Shown: piece after piece, positions 1-8,208 of the stretch
Layout of the letters: the number at the start of each line of letters is the position of its first letter
Numbering within the stretch: the stretch's first letter is position 1
Assembly (NCBI RefSeq): GCF_001424835.1
Contig: NZ_LMCQ01000001.1
Location: forward strand, 524,754-568,240
DNA from: Variovorax sp. Root318D1
Lineage (GTDB): Bacteria; Pseudomonadota; Gammaproteobacteria; Burkholderiales; Burkholderiaceae_C
Length of the DNA: 43,487 bases
Direction of reading: 5' to 3'
Program-made: the position numbers and the translations under genes
The notes under the pieces: generated by a model
Told to the model about the DNA's origin: nothing
Database searches by the model: none
The model's input: the letters and a program-made list of their open reading frames with translations, nothing else

Positions 1-140
1 GCCCAATCGCGCACCACCGCGCCGTCATTGCTGCACATGGTGGGACGGATGCGGACGGTCTCCGGCTCGCGCGAAGCGTGCACGAAGCGCCACAGCGTGA
101 CGTCCTCGTCGTTCTCCCTCACCACCAGGCACCGATGCTG
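1..140. repeat. 140-bp direct repeat, copy A
   Basis: Bases 1-140 are identical to 238-377. The copies are 97 bases apart (period 237). The repeat lies within a LysR effector-domain coding frame. Copy A begins at the window edge, so its left limit is unknown. Confidence 0.95.
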
Positions 141-237
141 AACCTCCCAGCTCGCAAGCACCCGCTTGAGCCGACCGGCTGCCAGATCGGCAGCGACGTT
201 CCACTCCGATCGCATCGCGATACCCCGGCCCGCCACT

Positions 238-377
238 GCCCAATCGCGCACCACCGCGCCGTCATTGCTGCACATGGTGGGACGGATGCGGACGGTCTCC
301 GGCTCGCGCGAAGCGTGCACGAAGCGCCACAGCGTGACGTCCTCGTCGTTCTCCCTCACCACCAGGCACCGATGCTG
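238..377. repeat. 140-bp direct repeat, copy B
   Basis: Exact second copy of bases 1-140. The match ends where base 378 (c) differs from base 141 (a). The left neighbour of copy A lies outside the window, so the full extent of the duplication cannot be seen. Confidence 0.95.
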
Positions 378-460
378 CAGCAAGTCTGACGGCGACTGAA
401 TCGGCGAAGCACTGGCGAGATAGTCCGGGCTCGCCTGTCGCGCACCCTAGGCGCAGGGGG

Positions 461-1501
461 TTAGGCGCGCGCGGCGCGTGCCTCGTTGCGCAGGTCACGG
501 ATTTGATCATGATTGCGCTGCGCGGCCTGCGCTTGTGACTGCACCACCTGGCGTGCATCCTGGGGCAACGGCTGGCGCAAAGCCTTGCGAAAGCGCGCGA
601 CTGCGGCGTCCTCGCCGCGCTCGCATTCCTCGAGGATCGACAGCTCGCTGTTCGCACCCACCGCGCCCTTGAGGTGCACCCAGCCCCGGTGCAGCGCGCC
701 CGAGGCGGTGCCCCCGTCCGCAGGCTCTCCGCCATAGGAAATCACCAGTTGGGAGAGTTGCGCCGCGGACTCGCGACACTGCGCGGCACGCGTCGCGAAC
801 AGTTGCTTCAGCCGGGGAGATTCCACTTCTTCCGCGCAGGTGCGAAATCCGGCCTCGCCGTCGCGCACGTTCTCGATCACATCGTTAAGCACGTCGACCA
901 CCTCATCGTTCGATAGCGGATCGCCCTCGGGAAGCGAGGTGTCCTCGTCACGCATGTAGAGCCGGTCGGCGCGCTCCCATGCCGCATGCGAGGCAGGCCG
1001 CGCCTGCTCCCACGTGAGCGACGAGGTGCCGCGGCGTGCTTCCCACTCGCGGGCCAGCGACGGCTCGACGGCCGCGAAGGAGTCGTCCAACGCCGCACGG
1101 CGGTTCCAGCCGAGTTCATAGGCGGGCGCATAGTGCTCGTAGCTCAGGCCTGGCTCGTAGTAAGGCTCGCGCGTGTAGACGCCTTCCCAGTGGCTGTGTT
1201 CGACGGTGGGGTTGATGCGCTCTGCAACGGCCTTGCCACCCATGCCCCCGGCCACGGCACCCACGAGCATGCCGGCGACCGCACCTGCCGGTCCGCCGAC
1301 GGCACCGACAGCGGCGCCGGCGAGGGCACCGCCCGTGGCCCCCGCGCCCGTGCCGACGGGGTGCGAGCCCGGCTCACCGGTGATGGGGTCGAGGTTCAGG
1401 TCGTAGCGCTCGGAAGGGGTCTTGGCTTGGGTCACGGGCATTCCTTGGATGGTTTGGTGGTCGAGGTCGGGCGAGTTGTCAGCCTTGTTTGGGAGCATCA
1501 T
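461..1501 (-). CDS. Glycine-zipper protein with C-terminal DUF2383/PA2169-type four-helix domain
   Basis: 346 residues. A long Gly/Ala-rich segment (about 50-90, repeating GAxxGG-type units) is a glycine zipper, which usually inserts in or associates with membranes. The middle (about 100-195) is hydrophilic and rich in W, Y and E. Residues 198-340 match the DUF2383/PA2169 helical-bundle pattern, starting VVDVLNDVIENVRDGEAGF. Such proteins are often stress-induced in Burkholderiales, but their function is unknown. The start is placed at the ATG at 1501-1499 because GGGGAGCGA precedes it. An upstream in-frame ATG at 1699 would add 66 residues of unlikely composition. There is no signal peptide. 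It stands alone between a broken LysR gene and a divergent broken kinase. Confidence 0.8.
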   Translation of the reverse strand: MMLPNKADNSPDLDHQTIQGMPVTQAKTPSERYDLNLDPITGEPGSHPVGTGAGATGGALAGAAVGAVGGPAGAVAGMLVGAVAGGMGGKAVAERINPTVEHSHWEGVYTREPYYEPGLSYEHYAPAYELGWNRRAALDDSFAAVEPSLAREWEARRGTSSLTWEQARPASHAAWERADRLYMRDEDTSLPEGDPLSNDEVVDVLNDVIENVRDGEAGFRTCAEEVESPRLKQLFATRAAQCRESAAQLSQLVISYGGEPADGGTASGALHRGWVHLKGAVGANSELSILEECERGEDAAVARFRKALRQPLPQDARQVVQSQAQAAQRNHDQIRDLRNEARAARA

Positions 1502-1815
1502 TCGCTCCCCGCCGGTGGCACAAGGTGGGTGGATGGCGCGGCGTGCTGTAGTCCAACCCGTTGGGGTGGCCAATGCATCATCTGGCGGATGAATTTCGCC
1601 ACGCTCGTGGCCGGTGTGCACTTGGGGCGGGGCGCTGCCGCTCCGCGCGACGGCTGCGTGCCCCAATACAACATGAATGCGGCATCCACTGCCGCTCATC
1701 CATTACCTCGATTCCTCGAGTTCCCAGCCCGAAGCGCCTATAGTGGCCACTGAGCCTCCGACGCACGAGCTGCTGGCCCGCCCCATCGCTTCGTGCACTG
1801 GCAAAGGAGGTCTGT
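1502..1815. promoter_or_regulatory. Divergent intergenic region (314 bases)
   Basis: Lies between the leftward glycine-zipper gene and the rightward broken kinase. A TATAGT box at 1739-1744 could be the -10 element of the rightward gene, but its -35 (TCGAGT, 1716-1721) is weak. An excellent Shine-Dalgarno AAAGGAGG at 1803-1810 precedes the ATG at 1816. No convincing small gene or RNA was seen. Confidence 0.35.
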
Positions 1816-2696
1816 ATGCACCGTTTTCTTTCCAACAACCGCGACGAACTGATTGCTCGGTGCAAAGTGAAGGTTGCACAACGCCCCTTGCGGGCGGCGA
1901 CCGACAAGCAACTGGCCCATGGTGTGCCCATGTTCCTGGACCAGCTCGCGAGAACGCTCGCCGCAGAAGAAGACGACGAGATGGACGTGAGCATCGCCAT
2001 CTCGGGGCCTTCCGGGGGCGATACGCTTGCCCTGTCCGAAATAGGCGTGAGCGCTACCGCCCACGGCAAGGAACTGCTCAATCTGGGCTACACCGTGGAC
2101 CAGGTCGTTCATGACTACGGCGATCTCTGCCAGGCCATCACAGACCTCGCGTTCGAACGGGATGCACCATTTGCCGTGGCCGAGTTCCGTACGCTGAACC
2201 GCTGTCTGGACAACGCCATTGCGGACGCCGTCACCGAGTTCAGCGCTCAACGCGATGCGCAGATTTCGGTGAAGCAGATCGCAGGCGAAAAGCAGCGGTT
2301 GGGATTCGCAAAGGCGCAGGCTTCGAGGTGCGGACCGTGGATCCCTCGCTGGCGATCATGGCCAACCGGGATCTGCTCCATGCGGCGCTGGCCAACCTGC
2401 TACAGAACGCCTTCAAGTACACCCAGGAGAACGCCATGGTGACCCTGAGCGCCTACGCCTCGGGGGACCAGGTCCTCATCGATGTCGAGGACCATTGCGG
2501 AGGATTGCCGCCAGGCGGCGCCGCAAAGATGTTCATCCCCTTCAGGCCCAACAACGACAGCCGGGCGGGCCTGGGGCTTGGGCTCTCCATCGCTCGTCAA
2601 ACCATCGAAGCGGACTATGGAACGTTGACGGTCCGGGACGTGCCGGGCTCGGGCTGCGTCTTCACCATCAGCCTTCCTCTGCACTCTGTCCAGTAG
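1816..2696 (+). pseudogene. Sensor histidine kinase with deleted/frameshifted phosphoacceptor region
   Basis: Starts at an ATG with a strong AAAGGAGG site. The first frame (1816 to about 2310) encodes about 165 residues of an RsbR/kinase-type helical sensory domain (MFLDQLARTL, LNLGYTVDQVVHDYGDL) ending near QIAGEKQRLGFA. Sequence then continues in the +2-shifted frame as GFEVRTVDPSLAIMANRD, followed by an HATPase_c domain: N-box NLLQNAFKYT, DHCGGLPPG and the G2-box GLGLGLSIARQ, ending at 2696. The HisKA segment with the phosphorylated His, expected between these parts, is absent and the reading frame changes at about 2305-2313. The most economical reading is an internal deletion that removed the H-box and broke the frame. 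The 5' part could still be translated as a 208-residue protein with a junk tail. Confidence 0.8.
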
Positions 2697-2769
2697 GTAG
2701 TGTGCGGGGCTGACCCTCTCATGCAGAGCGGCCCATGGTGGATCTAGAACTCAAACATCCTATCGCCTT

Positions 2770-3145
2770 GGCCAGCTGGTTCATCGCGTTTCGAGCATTT
2801 TCAATCTGCTGCTGGAGAGCAGCGCCGACCACCTGAAGCACCAGGCCATCCACGATGTACTGACGGGACTTCCGAACCGCCGCTGCTGGGAGATCGCCTC
2901 AAGCAGGCCATTTCGTATGCGGACCGATACGGACGGTTGATGTTCATCAACCTGGACGGCTTCAAGCTGGTCAATGACAGCCTTGGCCACAAGGCGGGCG
3001 ACGAATTGCTGAAGGTCATGGCCGAACGCATGAGCCAGTGCCTGCGCAGCGTGGCACCGTCGTGCGGACAAGCGGCGATGAATTCGCAATCGATTTGTAC
3101 GGCCGGCCCGGAGAGGGGACACAGGTCGCGCCGGCTGAAGAGTGA
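2770..3145 (+). pseudogene. GGDEF (diguanylate cyclase) remnant with two frameshifts
   Basis: Three frames in succession give one GGDEF domain. HQAIHDVLTGLPNR is followed near 2880 by a shift to LLGDRLKQAISYADRYGRL and MMFINLDGFKLVNDSLGHKAGDE. A second shift near 3050 leads to TVVRTSGDEFAIDLYGRPGE, ending at TGA 3143-3145. The signature motif is SGDEF. No start codon or intact N-terminal sensor part is visible and no EAL domain follows. The middle segment is in frame with the downstream recombinase, which makes a misleading long ORF from 2937. This is a decayed gene next to a second broken signalling gene. Confidence 0.8.
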
Positions 3146-3166
3146 ACTGCCCCGAGGCGGCTCAGC

Positions 3167-3275
3167 AAATACACTAACGGCGATCGCATTACCCATATCA
3201 CACGACGAACTCAGCGCCCACCCCACTTGCCAACAATTCCCCTCCAGCACAAAATCCCCTGCCGTTAGCGTATTT
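3167..3275. repeat. 15-bp inverted repeat abutting the recombinase start
   Basis: Arm 1 is AAATACACTAACGGC at 3167-3181. Arm 2 is GCCGTTAGCGTATTT at 3261-3275. The reverse complement of arm 2 matches arm 1 at 14 of 15 positions. The arms are 79 bases apart, and the recombinase ATG (3279) starts three bases after arm 2. No Shine-Dalgarno is visible between arm 2 and the ATG. The repeat could be a recombinase-binding or autoregulatory site. Confidence 0.6.
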
Positions 3276-3278
3276 TTA

Positions 3279-4295
3279 ATGTCGTTATCTCTTCCTCTGT
3301 TCCACGAACCTCCTGGCGAATCGCACCACGCGGCGTTCGACCTTTGGCTCGCCGCGCAACAGGAAAACGGAGCCTTGCGTCAGCCCTCTTCCATCGCCGT
3401 CTATCGCGACATGTGGGGCAGTTTCACCGCCTGGTGCCTTGGCCAGTCGCCCACGGTGACGCTGGCGTCGCTGGACACCAGCGATCTGTCGGCTTTCCAG
3501 CAGGCGCGCTTCGGCATGAAAAGCGACGACCTGTCGCTGTCTCCGCGTTATGCGCTGCGCCTGCTTCGGCTGATCGACCGGGTGCTGCGGCACCACGCGG
3601 AGGCCCACGGCACGCCCGCCAACGCCGCGGCCTCGGAATGGATCGCGACGCAGCCCGAGGTTCGCTATGCCGATTCGGCCCGGGCAGATCCCCTGCCGGA
3701 ATTTCTCTCGGTTTCCGAAGCCAGGCATCTCATCACCTTTCTCTCCAGCGCCCGGCCCCGGCCCGGCGACCGGCATGGCCAGCTTGCGCTGAGCTGGCAG
3801 GCGCTACGCAATCGCGTGGCGGTCGCCTTGCAGCTGGGCGCGGGACTGACGCCCGGTGATGTTCGCTTGCTGCGGCTCGACGCGCCGACCTCACAGATCG
3901 CAGGCCGCCGCGCACGTCCGTGGAAGGTTGCGGTGCCAGGCAACGGCAACTCGCCGGCACGCGAGGCACCCATCGCTCCCTGGGCGGGCGAGCTGCTGCA
4001 GCACTGGCTGAACGTGCGCGCCGAGGCGTCGATTGCGGGCGACTACCTCTTCCCGGCCACCCGCACGGGCAAGCCCTGGAGCAAGGAGGCTCAGTACGTG
4101 GCCGCCAAGCAGGTGCTCGAAGATGCGGGCATCGATGCCACCGGTGGTGGCTCGTTCCTGCTGCGCCACACCTTCGCGCTGCGCCAACTGCGCAGGGGCG
4201 CCAAGCTTGACCAGGTCGCACACTGGCTTGGCATCGAGCCCGAGGCGATGGGCAAATATCAGCGCGTGCTCACGGGTCCGGCCAAAGTCATCTGA
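3279..4295 (+). CDS. Divergent tyrosine recombinase/phage-integrase-like protein
   Basis: 338 residues, typical length for a Xer/integrase protein. An N-terminal SAM-like core-binding domain (about 16-110; SIAVYRDMWGSFTAWCLG) precedes a catalytic domain (about 140-330). The second catalytic Arg is seen in LLRHTFALRQL (R296), with a possible nucleophile Tyr in MGKYQRV (Y327) and a possible beta-hairpin Lys (K216). Other canonical residues are changed: the first Arg is Thr in GAGLTPGDV (T191), the His of HxxR is Phe (F293), and the His/Trp after LG is Ile (I319). The start is the ATG at 3279, because upstream in-frame sequence is GGDEF debris. Activity is uncertain. It may be a specialised chromosomal recombinase family or a binding-only relative. 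Confidence 0.75.
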   Translation: MSLSLPLFHEPPGESHHAAFDLWLAAQQENGALRQPSSIAVYRDMWGSFTAWCLGQSPTVTLASLDTSDLSAFQQARFGMKSDDLSLSPRYALRLLRLIDRVLRHHAEAHGTPANAAASEWIATQPEVRYADSARADPLPEFLSVSEARHLITFLSSARPRPGDRHGQLALSWQALRNRVAVALQLGAGLTPGDVRLLRLDAPTSQIAGRRARPWKVAVPGNGNSPAREAPIAPWAGELLQHWLNVRAEASIAGDYLFPATRTGKPWSKEAQYVAAKQVLEDAGIDATGGGSFLLRHTFALRQLRRGAKLDQVAHWLGIEPEAMGKYQRVLTGPAKVI

Positions 4296-4322
4296 GGGCC
4301 AGCCGGCGGCTCTGCGCCGGAA

Positions 4323-5009
4323 TCAGTCGACAAGCGCGCGCTTGACGTCTTCCTGGAGACTGCGCAGATGCGCGCGCATCGCCGCGCGCGCCCGTTCGGG
4401 ATCCCTCGCGCGCAATGCCGAGATGATCTCGCCGTGCTCTTCATGGTTTTCACGCTGGCGGTGCAGCGGGCTGTGCAGCCGGAACAGCCGTGCGTTCACG
4501 CGCAGTTCCTCGACCAGGCGCGGCAGCACCACATTGCCGCTGGCCGATGAAATGAGTTGATGGAATCGGTCGTCGAAGTGCCAGTGCTCGACCTCGTCAT
4601 GCACCCCGGCGTCGAGGGTCTTTAGATCGGCGTCCAGTTCATCGAGCTGCGCTTCGGTGATCTTGTCGACCGCCAGCGCGATGGCCTCGCACTCGATGAT
4701 CTCGCGCGCCCGCATGCAGTCGAAGTATTCCTTGGTGCCCAGCGCGCGCACCGCGTATGAACGCGCGTCGCGGCGCACGAGCAACCCTTCGCCCGCAAGC
4801 CGGACGAGTGCTTCGCGCATCGGCGTGCGCGAAATCCGCAGCTCGTCCGCGAGGCGGCCTTCCTGTAGCGGGCTGCCCGCCGAAATCTTGCGATCGAGGA
4901 TCAGCGTGCGCAGGCTCGCATAGGCCTGCTCGGCCAGGCTCGCGGAGCGGACTTCGAGCGGCGCGATGGTGATTGTGGCTGGCTGAGCCGGGCTGGGAAG
5001 GCTTGGCAT
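4323..5009 (-). CDS. GntR-family transcriptional regulator, FCD subgroup
   Basis: 228 residues. The N-terminal winged HTH (about 24-90) shows the GntR signature SLAEQAYASLRTLILDRKI and LADELRISRTPMREALVRL. The FCD effector domain (about 100-220) carries the metal/ligand pattern D..FH (HFDDRFHQLI) and EEHGEIISALRARD. FCD regulators usually bind organic or amino acids and repress neighbouring catabolic genes. It is the last gene after the leftward dapA-like, ABC and hydantoinase genes, 70 bases behind the hydantoinase, so it probably controls that unit and the divergent oxidase through the palindromes at 9144-9168 (inference). The start at 5009 gives a normal N-terminus, while the ATG at 5177 would add 56 atypical residues. 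Its Shine-Dalgarno is weak. Confidence 0.88.
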   Translation of the reverse strand: MPSLPSPAQPATITIAPLEVRSASLAEQAYASLRTLILDRKISAGSPLQEGRLADELRISRTPMREALVRLAGEGLLVRRDARSYAVRALGTKEYFDCMRAREIIECEAIALAVDKITEAQLDELDADLKTLDAGVHDEVEHWHFDDRFHQLISSASGNVVLPRLVEELRVNARLFRLHSPLHRQRENHEEHGEIISALRARDPERARAAMRAHLRSLQEDVKRALVD

Positions 5010-5079
5010 GCGGGAGAAGTTGATTGCCACGAAAGGTGGGGAAACGCCTGGAAGGCCAGCCGCGGCGGGGCCGAAAGCT

Positions 5080-6534
5080 TCACAGCCATTTGGCGAGCGG
5101 ATTCTCGGCGTTGGGCGCGCGCGGGCGCAGGCAGGGCTGGAACTGTCCCGCACCTGCTTCCGCCGAGAACACGCCATTTTCCCATACCACCTGCCCCCTC
5201 GAAAGCGTGATTCCCGGCCAGGCGCGCATCTTCATGCCCTCGTAGGGCGTGTAGTCGGCCGCATGGTGGAGCATGTCGTTGCGGATGACTTTCTCGTGGC
5301 CCTCGCCGAATGTGTCCCACACCACCAGGTCCGCATCGCTGCCGACCGCGATCGTGCCCTTTTTCGGATACAGCCCGTAGAGCCGTGCCGGATTGGTCGA
5401 CGTGAGTTCGACGAAGCGGTGGACGTCGATGCGCCCCGTCAGCACGCCTTCGCTCATCAGCAGCGGAAGCCGGGTTTCGACACCTGGAATGCCGTTGGGA
5501 ATGCGGTCGAAGGACGCATCCTCGCCGGCCATGCGCTTGCCGTCGCTGCCATGGATGTTGAAGGGCGCATGGTCGGAAGAGAAGATCGTGAAAAGGCCGC
5601 TCGAAAGAGCGTTCCAGATGAACTGCTGGTTGGCCTTGTCGCGCGGCGGCGGGCTGCAGATGCAGCGTGCGCCGTGCATCGGATCGTCGGGGTCCACCCC
5701 CAGGTCTTCCGCGCTCAGGAAAAGGTACTGCGGGCAGGTCTCCGCATGGATCGGCAGCCCGCGCCCGCGCGCCCAGTGAATCTGCTCGACCGCCTCGCGG
5801 CCCGAGACGTGGACGATCAAAATCGGTGTATCGATCAGCTCGGCCAGCGCAATCGCGCGGTGCGTGGCTTCGCGCTCCACCGCCATCGGCCGCGAGCTCC
5901 CGTGATAGCGCGGCGCCGTCAGCCCGGCATCGAGCAACTGCTCGGTGAGCCAGGCGATGCAGTCGCTGTTCTCGGCATGGATCATGGTCATCGCGCCGTG
6001 CCGGCGCGCCACCGCGAGCACCTCGATGATCTGCCGGTCGTCGAGCTTCAGGTCGTCGTAGGTCATGTAGATCTTGAACGAGGTGTAGCCCTTCTCGATC
6101 AATGCCGGCAGCTCGCGCTGCGTCACGTCCTTGGTCGCGTCCGCGACGATCAGATGAAACGCATAGTCGATCACCGCCTTGCCTTCGGCGCGCCGGTGAT
6201 AGTCGTCCACAGCTTCCTGCATGCTGCGCCCCTTCTGCTGCGCGGCGAACGGCAGCACCGTGGTGGTGCCGCCGCAGGCCGCCGAGCGCGTGCCGGTGAA
6301 GAAGTCGTCCGAGAAGCGCGAGCCGTCGCCGGTCGGCTGGTCGAAGTGGCAGTGGCCATCGACACCGCCGGGCGTCACCAGCCGGCCGGCCGCGTCGATC
6401 TCTCGCGCGGCGCTGCCGTCCAGTTGATGAGCGATGGCGCTGATGCGCCCGTCGCGCACACCGATGTCGGCGCGGTAGCGGTCGCCCACGGTGGCAATGT
6501 CGGCATTGCGAAGAATCAGGTCGTAGGAGCTCAT
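5080..6534 (-). CDS. hydA: Dihydropyrimidinase / D-hydantoinase
   Basis: 484 residues, normal family length. It would hydrolyse a cyclic diamide (dihydropyrimidine, hydantoin or similar) in the cytoplasm using two metal ions. Visible active-site residues are HCHF (H61, H63), the carboxylated Lys in SFKIYMTY (K154), His in MIHAEN (H186), His in VHVSG (H242) and Asp in SSDHAPF (D321). The start MSSYDLILRNA is chosen at 6534; the ORF extension to 6570 overlaps the upstream permease gene. It lies 13 bases after the permease, so co-transcription is likely. The substrate is not evident from sequence. The M20 hydrolase across the divergent promoter could act on the ring-opened product (inference). 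Confidence 0.9.
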   Translation of the reverse strand: MSSYDLILRNADIATVGDRYRADIGVRDGRISAIAHQLDGSAAREIDAAGRLVTPGGVDGHCHFDQPTGDGSRFSDDFFTGTRSAACGGTTTVLPFAAQQKGRSMQEAVDDYHRRAEGKAVIDYAFHLIVADATKDVTQRELPALIEKGYTSFKIYMTYDDLKLDDRQIIEVLAVARRHGAMTMIHAENSDCIAWLTEQLLDAGLTAPRYHGSSRPMAVEREATHRAIALAELIDTPILIVHVSGREAVEQIHWARGRGLPIHAETCPQYLFLSAEDLGVDPDDPMHGARCICSPPPRDKANQQFIWNALSSGLFTIFSSDHAPFNIHGSDGKRMAGEDASFDRIPNGIPGVETRLPLLMSEGVLTGRIDVHRFVELTSTNPARLYGLYPKKGTIAVGSDADLVVWDTFGEGHEKVIRNDMLHHAADYTPYEGMKMRAWPGITLSRGQVVWENGVFSAEAGAGQFQPCLRPRAPNAENPLAKWL

Positions 6535-6547
6535 CGATGGGTCCCGG

Positions 6548-7276
6548 TCAACGTTGTTCGAGCACGGCATCGGCCACCACCGGCGCGTCGGCGGCGGTGG
6601 TGCCGGTGCGGTAGGCGCGGCCGTAGTGGCGCTCGATGCGGCGCTGGATGAAATCCCACGCCGTGGTCATCAGCAGGTAGTAGATGGCGGCGACGATGAA
6701 CAGCTCGAGCACCATGAATTTCTCCTGGATCAGCACCTGGGTGCGGCGCAGCAGTTCTTCCATCGAGATCACCGAGGTGATCGAGGTGGTCTTGAGCAGG
6801 CCATTGATGCTGTTGCCCAGTGTCGGGATGATCAGCCGCATCGCCTGCGGCATCACGATGTAGCGCATGCTCTGCGCACTGCTGAAGCCCATGGCGCGCG
6901 CCGCGTTGGTCTGGCCCACCGGCACCGACTGGATGCCGCCGCGCACCACCTCCGCGAGGTAGGCCGCCTCGTTGAGGATCAGCCCGAGCAGCGCCGACTC
7001 GATCACCGACAACTTGAGCCCGAGCTGCGGCAGCCCGGTATAGATGATGATCAGCTGCACCAGCAGCGGCGTGCCGCGGAAGACCCAGATGTAGAAATGC
7101 GCCGGTGCCACCAGCCAGCGGTGGCGCGACAGGCGGGCCAGGGCCAGCGCACATCCGACGACCAGGCCTCCCGCGATCGACGCGAGGGTCAGCCAGAGCG
7201 TGGTGAGCGCACCGTTCAGGATGTACGGATTGAACAGGTAGTCGGCAAACCCCGACCAGCTCCAGCCTTGTCCCAT
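6548..7276 (-). CDS. Polar amino acid ABC transporter permease (HisM/GlnP type)
   Basis: 242 residues with about five hydrophobic helices. The cytoplasmic EAA loop is recognisable: AYLAEVVRGGIQSVPVGQTN, followed by ARAMGFSSAQSMRYIVMPQA. This pattern defines the His/Glu/Asp-Phe-His family of importers for polar amino acids and related molecules. It follows the binding-protein gene by 38 bases, and GAGGGAAAG precedes the ATG. A single permease gene suggests a homodimeric channel. No ATP-binding subunit is encoded in the window, so the ATPase must be supplied from elsewhere. Confidence 0.9.
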   Translation of the reverse strand: MGQGWSWSGFADYLFNPYILNGALTTLWLTLASIAGGLVVGCALALARLSRHRWLVAPAHFYIWVFRGTPLLVQLIIIYTGLPQLGLKLSVIESALLGLILNEAAYLAEVVRGGIQSVPVGQTNAARAMGFSSAQSMRYIVMPQAMRLIIPTLGNSINGLLKTTSITSVISMEELLRRTQVLIQEKFMVLELFIVAAIYYLLMTTAWDFIQRRIERHYGRAYRTGTTAADAPVVADAVLEQR

Positions 7277-7314
7277 GGACTTTCCCTCTCGAACTCAGTG
7301 GTGGTGCGGTGCGC

Positions 7315-8145
7315 TCAGCTGGCGGGGCCCTTGACGACGACGGCACCGTCGATCGCCTTGACGCCGTATTGGTCGAACAGCTTCTGGAAGCTGCCGTCGG
7401 CCTTCATGTCGTTGAGTGCCTTGGCCATCGCAACCGACAGGTCTTTGTTTTTCGCGGCCAGCGCCACCGGGGTGGGGAACAGGCCGCTCAGCACACGGTC
7501 GAAATCGCCGCGCCTCTGATACTCGGCACCGGTGGAGTCGATCGACAGCGCCACCTCCACCTGCCCCGCGCGCAGCGCCTGGAAGGCCATCGCGAAGTTC
7601 TCGAAGGTCCGGATGGTCATGCCCTTCATGCCCTTGTCGGTCAGCTGCTTGTCGAGTTCGCGCGCCTTGCGCTCCTCGAATCCGCCGATCTCGACACCGA
7701 TGCTCTTGCCCGCCAGGTCCTCGGGCTTGCTGATCTTGAGCGGGTTACCGCGCGCGGTGCTGATGCTGATCGCCTGGTCCTCGTAAGGCAGCATCTGCAT
7801 CAACTTGGCACGCTCGTCGGTGTAGAAGATGCCGGTGTTGATCACATCCCAGCGGCCCGCCTGCAAGCCGGGAATCATGGCCGAGAACTCGATGCGCACG
7901 TATTCGGGCGTCAGGCACAGGCGCTTGGCAATCGCTTCGCCGAGTTCCACCCGCATGCCCTTGAGGGCGCCGGTCTGGTCGACGAACTGCATCGGCGGCA
8001 AGGTCGGGTTGACCGACATGATCAGGGTGCCCTTCTTGATCAGCGCCGAGTCGGGCACCGGCGACTTGCAGGCCTGGGCGTTCGCGATGCCCATGCCGAG
8101 GATGAAAAGAACCGTGGCCGACGTGAGAGCGGGAAGCAGTTTCAT
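7315..8145 (-). CDS. ABC transporter substrate-binding protein, family 3 (polar amino acid type)
   Basis: 276 residues. Signal peptide MKLLPALTSATVLFILGMG..ANA is probably cut near residue 24, so the protein is periplasmic. The body is SBP_bac_3: GTLIMSVNPTLPPMQFVDQ, a GMRVELGEAIAKRL segment, the hinge-side SIGVEIGGFEE and a C-terminal FDQYGV. These proteins capture amino acids or opine-like ligands and deliver them to permeases like the one 38 bases downstream. AGGAAATCACC precedes the ATG. The ligand cannot be predicted, but the enzymes on both sides suggest a cyclic or N-modified amino acid (inference). Confidence 0.9.
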   Translation of the reverse strand: MKLLPALTSATVLFILGMGIANAQACKSPVPDSALIKKGTLIMSVNPTLPPMQFVDQTGALKGMRVELGEAIAKRLCLTPEYVRIEFSAMIPGLQAGRWDVINTGIFYTDERAKLMQMLPYEDQAISISTARGNPLKISKPEDLAGKSIGVEIGGFEERKARELDKQLTDKGMKGMTIRTFENFAMAFQALRAGQVEVALSIDSTGAEYQRRGDFDRVLSGLFPTPVALAAKNKDLSVAMAKALNDMKADGSFQKLFDQYGVKAIDGAVVVKGPAS

Positions 8146-8208
8146 GGTGATTTCCTGGTGGAGATGGAGCGAGGCAAAAGATGGGCGATTGAGGGAAAGG
8201 ACGGGCGC

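Larger units (their letters stand above)
1..446 (-). pseudogene. LysR-type regulator remnant (effector domain only) with internal in-frame duplication
   Basis: Read leftward from 446, the frame gives typical LysR effector-domain sequence: SPDYLAS, then HRCLVVREND, LWRF, VRIRPTMCSND, GRGIAMRSEWNVAADLAAGRL. The HTH half is missing, since a TAG stop at 449-447 sits directly upstream in frame and the next gene ends at 461. After the GRL-KRVLASWE segment the protein starts again at HRCLVVREND, because bases 238-377 are repeated exactly at 1-140. The 237-base period equals 79 codons, so the frame stays open to the window edge. The original gene extended leftward beyond the window. Seen directly: frame, repeat and stop. 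Family assignment is from the conserved motifs. It is probably not functional. Confidence 0.75.

Noticed and set aside
1..377. CRISPR or insertion-sequence ends
   Set aside because: Only two long copies, a single 97-base spacer and an intact LysR frame through both; no transposase or terminal inverted repeats.
2937..4295. Apparent 452-residue GGDEF-recombinase fusion
   Set aside because: The GGDEF part is only a fragment between two frameshifts and loses its pattern well before the recombinase. The joint frame is accidental; the recombinase starts at 3279.
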